DNA of 64,000 nt from Apteryx mantelli. Taxonomy: Eukaryota; Chordata; Aves; Apterygiformes; Apterygidae. A program made the translations under genes and the position numbers. Positions 35,401 through 47,727 of the stretch are shown here, one piece after another. Where the stretch lies: NCBI RefSeq assembly GCF_036417845.1, contig NC_089979.1, positions 120,003,415 to 120,067,414 on the forward strand. The letters are read 5' to 3'. How positions within the stretch are numbered: the first letter of the stretch is position 1; the number at the start of each line of letters is the position of its first letter. The notes below the pieces were generated by a model that saw only the letters and a program-made list of their open reading frames with translations, did not search any database and was not told the origin of the DNA.

Positions 35401-38400
35401 TTCCTGGGGGAGGGAAGAAAAGACATAGGGCGAGAGACTCCATCACTGCCAAGGACTGCTAGAAAAATCTTAGTAAAGAGAGAAATTTTTTCCTGCCGCT
35501 TCATATCAGAGAAAAGTGTCCAAGGCTGGGGTTGCAGGAGAGGAAAGTTCGTGAGCCTGCTGGTTAAGGACCCAGATACAGGGAAATGTCTTCTGCTGTG
35601 TTCACTGCTTTCCAAAGGAGGGCGTGAGGAAAGCGGTGCTGTGCTTGGCTCCCCTGCATTTCTGATCTAGAGAAACCACAGGCAACCCTATATTTCTGAT
35701 CCCATCACTATGCTTCTGAGAAGAGTTTTGGAATAGGTCTTGCCAGTGCAAAGCTAATTTACAGCAGCTGTGGCTGTGCCTGTTGGGGCAATGCTGCTGT
35801 CACCGTGTGCTCTCCCCACCTGATGTCAGTTTGGTCTGCTGGAAACATCCTGAGTATTAACTCATACACCATGAAAGCAGCTGTGTCCTTCACCCTGAGC
35901 CCACAGTGCGAGGACTGCCATGGTCTCTCCCTGCATGCAGACCCTACACTCAGCAGGTCACGTGTGATGCTTTGCTGTCCACCTGAGATGGAAACAAAGT
36001 AAAGGAGAGGAAAATGAGAGAAAATGAGTGAAAATGAAAAGTGATGTTGGGGGGTGGCATCGTCCTTAATGTACTGGTTCTGGTATGCAGTCATCCCTTC
36101 CCCATGTTTCCTCCTTGCAAGGAAGGTTTGGGTCTGTACTTCCTAGAAGAAACCTCTTTCCAAAGTCTTTGACTTACTGTATGTTAAGAACAAGTAGCTT
36201 TTTTTAAAAGAAAGTAGCTCTGTGACCTCTCTGTTCTCCTACTAGCAATGCCAGAGGCAAAAAACCTAACAAAACTCAAACTTTAGTGATAGGCTACAGC
36301 CAACTCTGCAGTTTTCAGCAATTAAAAAAAAAAATCCTATTCATCATCAGCAGCTTAAAATTCTCCATAAAGCACCTATATGTGGCTGGACCCCTGCTCA
36401 GGAGGGCGGCATCAAACTGCAAGCTCCTGCTTTTTGAAGGCATGAACCCAGCATACCACTGCCCCGGGCGCAAGCCCTAGCCATGGGCTCCAGGGAGGAC
36501 CCTGCACCTCAATGGGCCCATGTGCCAGCCCCCACCCCCAGCTTGGTGTGGGGTGTGCACCCCAAAACCCAAACTGGGAACGTGAATGTGGTGCGACCAG
36601 CCTGGAGAGCCAACACTTACTCTGATGGATGTGTTGGGGGCTGGGCATAGACTGGACGGATCCTTTTCTGTGTGTATCTTCTCAGAGAGACAGGAGTTTT
36701 GATGCCAGGAATAGCTTCAGCTGCCTCCCTCGGGGAGGTGGGTGATGTTTATGTTCATCCCGTGGTTTTTCCAACAGATGGCGTGAGCGTCAAAATGATT
36801 GAAGACCTGAAGGCCATGATCGACAACATCTCCCAGGAGGTTGCGTTACTGAAGGAAAAGCAAGCACTTCAGACAGGTAAAGGGCTTGCTGACAAAGGCG
36901 TGGGTTTTGCTTTGAGAGAGGAGCTACCTTTAAAGTGGTTACAACTGCTCTGCATGTTTTGACAAGAGACATCCGACAAGAACTCCATGGGGGGAGTGAG
37001 CTGAGAGAGCAAAGCAAAGAGGGGTCTCGTGCAAAGCTTCCAGACAGATGAAGCTCCTCTGGCAGTTAATGTCAGGAGCTGTGCAGCATATGTCCCCATT
37101 CCTCATGTGCTAGAGCTTCTCATTTGTACAACTACTGATATTTCTATGACACTAAGCCAGATGTTAATTTTCCTTCATGAATCAGAGGGACAGATTGCGT
37201 GTACTGATTGTTGCGTACCTCAGTCAAATGTACTCTTTGCTACCTGCTTTTGCCTGAAACCCAGCGAAATGGGTTAGGTTGCCTGACCTGTTATATATAT
37301 TGCAGTATTGCCCAGGGAAATTCACTGAAGGTCAATCCCACTGTGCTTTGTGCAATATGAGGATGGTCCCAAGATGGTCATCTCCTAGACACGCTCCATG
37401 GCTGCTCTGTGTGGAGCCCTAGGTGAGGGGTCTGCAGAACATGAAATAGGGATGCATTAGAAACGCAGGTTAAGGAGCACTTTCTCTCTAAAAGAAGAGA
37501 AACACAAGCACAGTTAAGGCTTTAGATCCAAGCTCACATTCCTTGAGATTTAACTGGTTTGGAAATTAACACATGGCTCTAATTAGTGATTGTTTGGATG
37601 GAGTACCCTGAGCTCTTGGGGTTTAAAGCTTAAAAAAAAATTGCTATTCTTAACAATAAAATCAGATGAAAGTAGAAATTTCCTCTGAAGACCTCAAGCT
37701 ATGCAAGCACAACATTTCCAATCAAACCCTATGAAAAAGACATTTTTCATGTGTGCATAATTAAGATGACTGAATTAGATTTGTACACTTTTTCCAAAAT
37801 TCTTCAACACCCAGCAGAGACGATAAAATATCTTGCCTCCAAAGGAATTTGTCTGAGAAAGTTTAACAGCAGCTGGAAAATAGAGAAGTCAGGGAAAGGG
37901 GAATGAGAACCACATTGTGGCTTTGCTCTGGGAACACAAGAGCACAGGACAGTGACATGGACACCCCGGTGGTCCATTTTTCCTATTTGCCAATAAGGAG
38001 GGCATATCCCTACAGCCATACCATGTGGCTTACCCAGCCGAGGAGACAGAGGGCCCCTAGGGATGCTCATACTGTTGGAAATGGCATTATGAATTGCTAT
38101 AAGCAAGGAAAAATGAACCTTGTAATTTAACTGCTGTGTGAGGTTTTTAAAACAGATTCTTTTTCTTTTTGTTTTGTTTGTGTGGTAATTTCTTAGTTTG
38201 TCTGAAAGGCACCAAAATCCACCTAAAATGCTTTCTTGCATTTACTGAGACCAAGACGTACCACGAGGCCAGTGAAAACTGCATCTCTCAGGGCGGCACC
38301 CTCAGCACCCCCCAAAACGGGGACGAAAACGATGCGCTCTACGACTACATGCGGAAAAGCATCGGCTCAGAGTCAGAGATCTGGCTCGGCCTCAACGACC

Positions 38401-38597
38401 TGGCGGCCGAGGGCAAGTGGGTCGACATGACGGGCACCAGCATCCGCTACAAGAACTGGGAGACTGAAATCACCACCCAGCCTGATGGCGGCAAGTCGGA
38501 AAACTGCGCGGCCTTGTCAGGGGCCGCAATTGGCAAGTGGTTTGACAAGAGGTGCAAAGACCAGCTGCCCTACGTCTGCCAGTTCATGATCGTGTAA
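29327..38597 (+). CDS. CLEC3B: CLEC3B, tetranectin, complete
   Basis: Tetranectin is a secreted homotrimeric C-type lectin-domain protein of plasma and extracellular matrix that binds plasminogen kringle 4, calcium and heparin. Three exons, 29327-29432, 36778-36876 and 38197-38597 (106, 99 and 401 nt), give 201 residues against 202 in human. Order: signal peptide (1 to about 20, core ACLLLCLLSLA), a short basic N-terminal segment, an alpha-helical trimerisation coiled coil (exon 2), then the C-type lectin domain. The six lectin-domain cysteines and the Gln-Pro-Asp-Gly-Gly-Lys-Ser-Glu-Asn run with the later Trp-Phe-Asp keep the residues used in human for calcium and kringle-4 binding (Lys148, Glu150, Asp165, mature numbering). 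The ATG has G at -3 and +4, a strong context. Both introns interrupt codons after the first base. Confidence 0.98.
29433..36777 (+). other. CLEC3B: CLEC3B intron 1
   Basis: A 7345-base intron. It contains a long pyrimidine tract at 31095-31143 and, at 33900-34400, three overlapping minus-strand frames of 65-104 codons that resemble nothing I know. A short stretch near 32310 resembles ancient amniote repeat sequence. No other gene is supported. Confidence 0.85.
31095..31143 (+). repeat. polypyrimidine / T-rich simple tract
   Basis: CT- and T-rich low-complexity sequence of about 49 bases in CLEC3B intron 1. Confidence 0.85.
36778..36876 (+). CDS. CLEC3B: CLEC3B exon 2: trimerisation helix
   Basis: A 99-nt exon, the same length as in human, between TTTTTCCAACAG and GTAAAG. 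It encodes DGVSVKMIEDLKAMIDNISQ and continues EVALLKEKQALQT. Hydrophobic residues at heptad a/d positions (Met, Leu, Ile, Ile, Val, Leu, Leu) match the tetranectin coiled coil. Confidence 0.97.
36877..38196 (+). other. CLEC3B: CLEC3B intron 2
   Basis: A 1320-base intron ending in a T-rich tract and TTTCTTAG. Nothing else is recognised. Confidence 0.9.
38197..38597 (+). CDS. CLEC3B: CLEC3B exon 3: C-type lectin domain
   Basis: Encodes the whole lectin domain from CLKGTKIHLKCFLAFTETKT to QFMIV and TAA at 38595-38597. The WIGL-like core is IWLGLND; the calcium / kringle-4 loop reads QPDGGKSENC and the last strand WFDKRC. The exon is distinctly more GC-rich than its flanks. Confidence 0.98.
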
Positions 38598-38658
38598 TAC
38601 CAGGGCTCCTCCTGCTGACGAGGTTATCGCATTTGGCAACAGGATTATAAAGCTACAG

Positions 38659-38704
38659 GTATATGTATGTGTACATATACACACACACGCGCGCACACAC
38701 ATGT
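38659..38704. repeat. alternating purine-pyrimidine (TG/CA/CG) tract
   Basis: Forty-six bases alternate purine and pyrimidine without a break, including ACACACGCGCGCACACAC. It begins 61 bases after the CLEC3B stop codon. Such sequence favours Z-DNA and length variation. Confidence 0.9.
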
Positions 38705-40194
38705 TCACATAGAGTCACTCCTTGCAAAGAAAGTTGTCGTGGCTTGGTAACAGATTAGAGAGAGTTAGACCTGAGCTGCATTGCACGCGGCTACATCCAG
38801 CTCTGTTAGCAGCTGCACTGTTCTTGCTAAGGCATGATATATAGATATATTTTTTTACACGGGAAATTTATTAGGATGGCTTGATTGTTTCAGCAAAGAA
38901 CCAGTGCAACGTTCCAGCCTTGCAGACCAGCCGGTTTGGCTGTCTGGAGTGGCCGCTCTGCAATTTCCTTTCCGTTCTTGCTGAATTTTGTTGGAAGACC
39001 AGCAAAGCTAGTTTGTGCTTTCTTCTCCTGTTTTGCTTCCTCATAAACCTTGACAGCAGTCCGTGGGAGCTGGGGACAAGGAGCACAGAGCCGCACTTTA
39101 GTCACTCACAGCGCCCAGATCCACTCCCTTCATCCTCCTGATCGAGGTCCTGTCTCAAAGAGTAGGGATAGTTACTTCTGCTTTATGGTGAGAGACATAA
39201 TTGGGCTTACTGGCTGAGTACCATACAGCTCAATAGGTGGTCAGACTAGTCCAGCTACGTGTATGACTGAATTAGCAAATAAGAGTCACGAGCTGATTTG
39301 CTGAGAAGGGTGTACTTTTCAGAAGCACTTGCCATTTTGTTGGTTCATTTCTCATCAGTCAGTGGCAAATGTTTCCCTGATTTCAGTGAGAGAGCTACCC
39401 CCACTGCCAGATCTTTCAAAAATCCCACCAGAAGCTTTATTTATGCTCCAGCATCGGGGAGGAAGCTGTGATTCTTTTACAGCTTAGTCAAATATATTCT
39501 TGGAAATAGAAGATGAAAGTATTAGGTAAATAGCAGAAATTTAAGGCAATTATGGAATGGGCTGTCATAGAGAAGACAGCTGTCTATTGAAAACAAATCC
39601 CAAGAAAACTGATTTTAGCCACTTTAGGAATCATATGATCTGTTTTAGTGATAGAAACTCAGCTGAAATGCGCCAGTCCTTGTTGGTCAAGGCCCAGTCC
39701 TCAGCTGAAATAATTCCTCCGAGTTATGTTTGGGCTGATAAAGTCATGCCCCACTGAAGGTCTGGCCTCAGTATGTATTTGCTGAGAAAAGGGTTAACGC
39801 AAAAAAATTTAACTGAACAGCAATGATGGGAAAAAAAAACAAGTTGCAGGCCACTCTGACAGCTTAATGAGGCTTTGTTAATGTTGATTTGCTTACTGTT
39901 GGCCAAAACACATCTGTGGTTCTTTGAATGTCAGTGCTTGATAATAACCCATCCAGTGTAGGTTATATATGTCCCTCATGCTGTCAGGTGGAGGGTGTCA
40001 GGATGTAACACGTGCTCTTGGGCAGCCCACGGGAGAAGTATTTCAATGTGCCGCTTGGTTTAAAACCAGCGCGATTATGTCTCTTTCAAAATGCCGAGTG
40101 GGAGAGCCAAGTTGGAGGAATCGAAACACACACACGGTGCATACTTCTGAGGCTGTCATTATTGCCAAACTCTCCACTGTTCAAATGACTATAA

Positions 40195-40228
40195 AATAAA
40201 TATATATATAGCTTGCTGAAAGAATAAA
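40195..40228 (+). terminator. CLEC3B: candidate CLEC3B poly(A) signals
   Basis: Two canonical AATAAA hexamers, 40195-40200 and 40223-40228, flank a TA-rich run and are followed by pyrimidine/GT-containing sequence. Position relative to the gene is the only support. Confidence 0.45.
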
Positions 40229-40245
40229 GTTGAGTCAATTTGACT

Positions 40246-43200
40246 GGTCTGCTTTCTTCTCCCGCTCCTTATATTTTCTTCAGAGCAGTGCCAGGGATCT
40301 GCCAGAGGATCAGAGACCACAGAGGCAGAGGGGAAAAGCAGAAAGCAAGAGTGTCCCACTCTGTGATACTGTTTACAGGATTTTCCCTCGTATTATCATC
40401 GCATTCACATGTCACATGAGAGAGAGACAGGCAGGGAACCCTTGCATAGAAAAATAAGTTTTCCTTCCCCCTTGCTGCTGGGAAATTTCACTCTAAAATA
40501 GGAGCCTGCCCAGCAGACAGGCCCTTCCTGGCCCTGAGAAGTCTCATCTTGTGTTTGGTAGTGGCAGCCAAGCATGGCGGCTCCAGCAGCAGCACCTTGC
40601 ACTCCTGGGCAGAGCCAACGTTTCCCGGGCTGCCTCCCAGATCCTCCATGAAGAGCACAACTACGGCAGCTGCATCCATCTCTCTGCGGCGTGGTGATGA
40701 CTTCTTCCTCCTCCTCCTCAACATCCCACAGAGGAAAGGAGACCACGTTTCCCTATAGGAGAAAACGCTCGACACCAGCCTGGAAGGTTTCAGCTGCTGC
40801 CAAATTTCATGTGAAATTCAGCCCCTTTTGCACAAGTGGGCAGCCCCATGCTGAGCTTTGCTCCCCATCCTGAGCATGAGGGTTTGCAGGCTCTTTGCCC
40901 AGAGGTCAAGATTGCACCCTACGTGCCAGCTTCACTCGATGTCCCAGCCTACACAGTGCAGGTCCCCATGGCTGAAGAGCCCTCTGTTTTTTGGAGACAT
41001 ATATGAACACAAAGCAGCAAAGCCCAAAGCCTTGCTGGCTTTAATACCGACCAGTCATAAACCACAAGGTCTTAAAATTCAAACATGTGGTCAGAGAAAC
41101 AAGCAGAGGTCTTGCAAGGGAGCCCAGGGGCAAAAGAGGGCAACATGACAGCCACAGTCCTGACTGCCCTGAGCTTTGGGTGGATGCAAGCGTCACCACT
41201 GGGCCACCACTCCGCATCCACCGTGGGCCTCAACAGCAGCCACAGAGAGCAACGCTGAAGGAAACTCCCCATGAGAACGTGAAGGAGTCCATCCATCAAA
41301 ATCTAGAGAATAACAAGTTGCTCTCAGGAGATTTCCTGCGTGTCTTTCTTGCTCTCTCTTTTTCACATAGCTGTGCTTGTGCCAGACCCTAGTCTTCATC
41401 ACTGTTTCGCCCTTCTGAAGCTGGGGGGAGCGCAGGGAAAGGCGGCTCTGCTCCTGCCACCGTTGTTGGATGTAGGATGCCAAAACTGACCTTGCAGTTT
41501 CAGGCTTATATTTATGAGTTTAATATTTTTCTATACATTTCCTATTTATTGCACATTATGAACTATGAATTGTTTTAAGAAGGTCAAGGAAAAAAAGCCT
41601 GGTTCATAACAGATGGAGGGGCTGACTGTTTGGGTATTCAGTTTCTCAGTGGCAGGGAAATTCTCAAAGATTCCTCATTGTTGCTTATGACAGTACTTTT
41701 TTTCTTTTTTTTTGGTCTTCTGAACTCTGGATTGCAAATATTTCCTCTGTCCTTGCTCCACCTCCTATCGCAGGATTTTTTTTTAGCATAGCCTACCATA
41801 GACTGCGCTAATGTCTGCAATAGCAGAGTGAGGTAGAAGCAGAGGTTGGAGGTGAATAGGACAAGCAGCAGAGAGTCGCTCCTGGCACCATATACGTCAT
41901 TTCTGCAGCCAGTCCAGACCCTCATGCTCATGGCACGTCCCACCACGGGACGAGTTTGAACCGGGAGCCCCGGCCACCTCCAGACATGCCCCATCTGCTA
42001 GGGGCTGGGACCAGAATCACTTTTTTGATCTTTCATTAACTCTCTTTGGCACTCATGGCAAGCCAGAGAGAAACACCTGCCATCCACAAAGTGCAGTCTC
42101 TGCCAAAGGTGGTAATGCCTGCAATGCAGAGGAACAGAGAGAAACCTCAGCTATTCCACAAGAAAAAGAAATGTGGAAGTGATCATACTGGAACCAACAT
42201 ATTGTGATGCCTGAAATCTTAAATGCACCTCACACTATTAAAACAGTTGGATACTGCGTCAGATCTTGTGCCACTGATTATGCTGCTCAGCTGCCTGTGA
42301 CTTTAACAGAGCAGTGGAAAGATGAAGCATGAAGGGCATATATATTTATATAAACAAAAGAAAAAAGTGACTGGGTGAGACTGTCAGGCAGTGTTAAGCC
42401 AACACCACTCTGGCCACATCTGACTTCAATAGAGATAGGCTAATTTACACAACTTATTGCCCTGACCCTAATTCACCATGGTCCTTAAGTAGAGGTAAAG
42501 GATCAATTGGTTAAAGGTGGAATAGTTAACCATGAAATGGTTAATAGCACTCTTAAATACCACATTGAGCAAGGGCCAGAATCAATAAGCCATTATTAAT
42601 GTACGTTAACACCCAGGCCAGCAGCCAGATGACTCCTGGCTTCAGCCAGTGAAAGGGTCAGGGATTAGTGCAGTAGCAGCAAGCAAAGGTGAGCAAGAGC
42701 TTGGGAGCCACAAGCCTACAGCAGTGCTTTGGGTCCTGAAAATGTACAGTTTTGTGGGATTCGGTTCTTATCAGCGTGGGAAAATCCAGAACAACGCGTT
42801 CAGTGACATGGAAAAAGCACCACAATCTCTGATAGGAAGGCAGACCAACATTGAGAACGAGCACCCAAGCCCAAGCGCGAGCTCCCTGCATTGGTTCATC
42901 CCTGGGGGCTGGGCAGGCCAGCATCTCTCACCGCATCAGGTGTCGTGTCTCCTCATGATCTTCTCAAGAAACAGCTCCCACAGGCCTCAGTCCCCGCCTG
43001 TCACAAGGAGAAAGCACTCCCCCCCTCTGATCATAGTATAACACCATCCACCCCTGGCAACTCTCCAAAGGGAAGGAGCATCTCCCCCCTGCACCACCAA
43101 GCCTTGTTCTTGCTGTGGGCTTTGCTATTTGGTCCAGCTCCTACTTAAGCACTGAATGTCCTGTTTAAGGGTCTGGCCTCCCAGCCTCTCTTTTTGCAAA

Positions 43201-44464
43201 CAAGATTGCACAGAAGTTACAGGTATCCACCTCAGCAGCCAGCACACACACACAGAGGAAACACAGATGTGAGGATCAGCAAAGGGCAATATGCCAAATT
43301 GTTGGGAGGATACATTTATGAAAGGTTAGGGGTCAATGCAGTGATGGAGAGCATAAAAATCATCACCTTGAGGGTGTAAGATAAGGCAGGGGAGAAGAGG
43401 ATATCAGAGCATGGTGTGCAGAACACATTAAAAATGCTGTCCCCACCTCGAAGCAGCCAGAAGTATCTCCTGTATAGAAGCACCTGGAGGGAGTCTAAAG
43501 GTAACAGATGAAGACTGTTGTAAATACAGCTAAAAAGAAAAGCAGAAGCATCTTAGCTGTGATTCACATCCAGCAGCCTTACCATTCTGGTCTGCTGTTT
43601 GAAAACAGGATGGCAGTTGTGTTAGCTCCCTGTAACCTCCAACACAGATGTTCGTGCTGAAGGTCTGGGCCATCAGTGCTGGCAGCTACTGTAACATACC
43701 CAGTGTCTGCAGCCTTGGCCTTTTCTAACCAATGCTGTATTGTGAACAAGCAGTCTCGCCTGCAGCAAAACAAAAAAGAAACGCAAAGATGACTGCACAG
43801 CTAAGATCTGCGGCTAGCTGCTAAAAGGGAACTTGTTCCTCGAAATCGCAAATGAGCTTGGGTACAGCCACAGCAGCTTCACTGAAACCCCTTTATGTGA
43901 GAGCTGCTAGACACAGGCTGGACTTTGGACACCAGGAGGTTTGTCCTATTGCTTGCATGTTTTGGCAAAATCTGTAGATGAGAGCCCCTGCAGCAGGGCA
44001 CAATTTCTTGCACAGGTAACACTACCGAGGCTGCACGTGTCTGTGCATACACACATGGGCAGGCAACGTTAGCACATAGACTTGAACCAAAGAACATAAC
44101 AAACCAGAGAGTTAATCATAGAAAACATTTGCTTTCACTTCAGTCCTGTTAGAAGGCTAACCCTGAGCCTATTAACAAGAGAAAAAAACAAACAAATCAC
44201 TTGGCAACCTTACAGACTGGTAATGAAGAACATGTTTCAAGAAGCTATTTTTGGAAAACACTGTTTTGGAAGCACTGCATATTATAAAAGTAAATCTAAT
44301 GGGGGAAATAAAGCCTACACGACATGCAGAAACACCCTGAGGCCAACTTAGGTTCCCGCTGCAGTAACAGGAATGCTTTTTATTTCTGTGACACCAATGG
44401 TGAATCACAGGGATCTCAAAAGCAAGGTCTCTGTCATTCAATATTGTACTGTTTCTATGTTTCT
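40246..44464. other. CLEC3B-CDCP1 intergenic region, left part
   Basis: No gene is recognised. A minus-strand open frame of 118 codons at 41638-41994 has no family resemblance. A short ancient-repeat-like stretch sits at 42421-42470. Confidence 0.6.
42421..42470. repeat. ancient amniote LINE-like fragment (possible)
   Basis: TGACTTCAATAGAGATAGGC followed by TAATTTACAC resembles a repeat family widespread in reptile and bird genomes with TGACTTCAATGGAG then CCAATTTACACC. Short and from memory, so tentative. Confidence 0.35.
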
Positions 44465-44990
44465 CAGCACTGGCGAGACCACATCCGGAGTGCTGTGCCC
44501 GGTGCTGGACTCCCCCATACAAGGGGGATATGGACATACTGGAGCGGGTCCAGCAAAGGGCCTTGAAGATGATTAGGGGATGGGAGCATTTCCCAGATGA
44601 GGAGAGGCTGAGAGGGCTGGGACAGTTCAGCCTAGAGAAGACAAGGCTCGGGGGATCTTATCAACGTGTATGAATATCTGATGTGGGGGGAAGTAAAGAC
44701 GATGGAGCCAGACTTTCCTCAGTGGTGCCCAGTGACAGGACAAGAGGCAATGGGTGCAAACTGAAACACAAGAAATTTCATTTAAACATAAGAAAAAACT
44801 TTTTACTGTGAGGGTGGTCAAACCCTGGACCAGGTGGCCCAGAGAGGATGTGGAGTCTCCATCCTTGGAGATATTCAAAGCAGACTAGACATGGTCCTGG
44901 ACAACCTGCTCTATGTGACCTTGCTTGAGCAGGGGGGTGGGACAGGATGATCTCCAGAGGTGCCCTCCAGCCTCAGCAGCTCTGAGCAGA
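44465..44990 (+). mobile_element. CR1 LINE, 3' fragment
   Basis: Sense-orientation CR1 sequence of about 525 bp, 5'-truncated as usual. Hallmarks in order include GAGGAGAGGCTGAG, CAGTGACAGGACAAGAGGCA, TTTTTACTGTGAGGGTG, CCCAGAGAGG, GTGGAGTCTCC, GGAGATATTCAAA, CTTGAGCAGGGGGGTGGGAC and GATGATCTCCAGAGGTGCCC. CR1 is the dominant bird retrotransposon, which supports an avian host. The usual terminal ATTCTRTG-type repeats are not visible, so the 3' end is eroded. No reverse transcriptase frame survives. Confidence 0.93.
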
Positions 44991-47716
44991 CACAGACACC
45001 GAGCAGGGGATAATACCTTCCTACCTAGGGTCCTCTCCTACAGTCACAGGAGAGGAATAGGCAGTCCAGGGGCACACTCATGACCTTGGACACCCGATAA
45101 AGGAGCTGTCACATGGAAAGTCTTCCTATAAAGGAAGGCTATCAGGGAAGCTGAGAAAACTTTGTCTTGTGAGACATGAATTTTAGATTGTGACGGTACT
45201 AGAGCTTTAGAGAACTTTTTTTTAGAGCTTTGCCAAGAGTGATTACAAGACAAGAGCTGAAAGCTGATAAAGTGATTCAGCCCAAAACAAACTAAAAAAA
45301 TTCCACCAGAACACCAAAAAGGAAACAAGATACTTTGTATATTAAGTGATCAGTACCAAAACACAATTCATGAGTAGGCAGATCCAGCAGTGATACAGCA
45401 CAATCACAGTGATAGATTGCTTTTCTGTTAAATCAGCATGGTCCACAGACACAGATTTAATTTCATCTGGATTCATGCACAACCTGGATGCCGTCTCCAT
45501 CACTGGGACTGCCTGAATCCAAATCCAACCCGCTGGTGCTCCGAGCCACCCTGACACAGCGGATCCAGACTTCAGGCTATAAGAGATGCTGCAGGACCTA
45601 CCAGCCTGCATGTCAGTGCAGAGTTTCTGAAAACCACTCCAATAGCTCTTGACTTTTATAATTTATTTATAATATGTCAGAACAGAAAGCCAAAACCTCA
45701 GGAGAGTAGACTTTAAAACAGTCAGCTTTTAGGAAATACTCCAAAAATAGCCTTGCTGCTTATAAACACAGTTAAACAATTGGTTCCATTGAACAGCATA
45801 GACTTGGAGTGAATGATGTGGGTGGGGTGCTACGTACCTACAGTCTATGACTGACACTTTTCTGCACAGCCTAGAAACGGAATATGCTCTGAAAAATGAA
45901 GCAGAGCAACCACCAGCACTTTTCACTCCTAAATTAAAATATAGACACAAAAGAGAGGGATGCAAACAAAGTGAGTAATAGGACTGTATCACTCCGGAAA
46001 AATAATCCAACCTGAAAGCATAGTATTAGGGGAAAAAAAACACATATCAAATATGGAAAGCTTCAAAACAAACAAAAATCATTACTGAAAATTTTTCCTT
46101 CTCTGGACATTTATAGGAATTATGTCAGCCTATACAAGTAGTCTATTTTTAAGCCTGCTGGAATTGCAGGTGTAGGTGGTGTCCAGAGCCAGATTTAAAA
46201 CCACCTCGGGCATGCAGCCTTTATCAAGTGCTGAACACACATCAAAAAAAGAGCATACAGCTCACAATGCAAAATTGCACTGAGCAGTGCACAGATGCAA
46301 AGATGCAGCCTTTTTTTCATGTGATAATCAGGGGGCCTGAATGACCTTGGAGGTCTATAGAAAATCATGATCCTGAATTTCAGGAACTGGCTACATCAAG
46401 GGCAAGACAGTTTTCTTGCTCCCGCTCTATCTTGTGGAACGAAGGAGGCATCCATATGCTGCCAGGACCTCTTGGGACATCTGCCAGTTTGTTTCTTCCT
46501 TTACCAGTTCTTGCATGGTACAGCAAACTGGCCACTGCTGAAAACCCTGCAGCAGAGATGTGGCCTCAAGCCGCAAAAAAATTCAATCCACTTCCTTCCC
46601 TCTGCTTCTGGGGCAGAAAGACACAGGCAGAAGGTAGTTATCTTTGCCCTAACTGACCATACAAAGGTCTGAGGCAGAGCTCAAGAAAGTGCTTGGGGTC
46701 CTGAGATGTCATCTTGTGATCACCCTTCCTCTTATCCATCCTCTGTGATCAGGGACCTGCAGAACCAGTTTCAGCCTGTGGGGCTAAGGGTAACATTTCC
46801 TGGTCTCCTTCCTCTTTCTCAGTGCCCTGAATTCAAACACCTTGGATATTAAAGTTGGTTGTTTCAGGCAGAGAGACTTAAAGTTGCATAAAAATTCTCT
46901 ATAAAAAAAAACAAAAAACAGAATCCAACAACATCCCAGCCTGTTTATCAGCTCTCCTTCCATGGGAATTGCATCATGTCAAATCTTATCTGCATGTGTC
47001 ATATTTTGCAGCTCTCCCACTACTTCCTCAGCTGCAGCTCCATGGCACGTCGCAAGCTGTGATATTTAGCGTAGCACTGAGGTGCACGAAAGCAGAACTG
47101 GGATTTCAGAAAACAGGAATTACACAAGTCTAGAGTCTCAAGCAACCCCTCCTCCAAGAGCTAAGCCCTCGGTTAAATTCAGGCCTCCACAGGTAGGGAA
47201 AACAGGCCAGGGCAACAGCAACATGGCAAGCGCCACGGTGCCTCCCTCGCCCCTGTCCATCTCACATACAGGCTCCTGGCTGGCTGGGGAATTATTAATG
47301 CATTATGTAAGACCAACCACATTGACAGCACGTAGATGCAGAATAGTCTTCTGCTGCTGTGTAAAGCCAGTGGGGAAATTTTAAAGGCTGCTGAGTCGTG
47401 ACATCTACTTTCCAGCCCTTCTCCATGGTAACACCCCAGAAACACTAACACTATTTTATGCATTTGTCAGGAAAGTCACATGCCCTGTGTGAGCAGTGCT
47501 GAGAGGCTGGTTTAAAGGCCCAGGCTCAGATAAGGGAAGGCTCCTTCGTCCTCGGTGCTAACCCAGAGCGTGTGCAGGGAGTGGGTCCGGAGAGCAGCTG
47601 CAATAACCCTGGCAGCCGGTGCCATCCTGCCCTCCTCCCTCCGCTTCTCTGTTAGGGCTGTGTTTGTAATGCAGAAGGCACTCAAGTATTGTGAACATTA
47701 CAGCTGTGGGACTTCA

Positions 47717-47727
47717 GGTTCAAATCC
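47717..47727 (+). repeat. tRNA B-box-like motif, possible SINE relic
   Basis: GGTTCAAATCC fits the RNA polymerase III B-box consensus perfectly and CAGG/CCTG flanks can pair, but no full tRNA cloverleaf can be drawn and the A box is unclear. Confidence 0.25.

Larger units (their letters stand above)
38598..40245 (+). other. CLEC3B: probable CLEC3B 3'UTR
   Basis: No further open frame is supported. The first AATAAA signals after the stop that I see are at 40195-40200 and 40223-40228, so the 3'UTR may be about 1.6 kb, longer than the short human one. It contains a 46-nt alternating purine-pyrimidine run at 38659-38704. Confidence 0.45.

Noticed and set aside
41638-41994. Minus-strand open frame of 118 codons with a hydrophobic stretch
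   Set aside because: No recognisable protein, Lys run from a homopolymer, no splice or promoter context.
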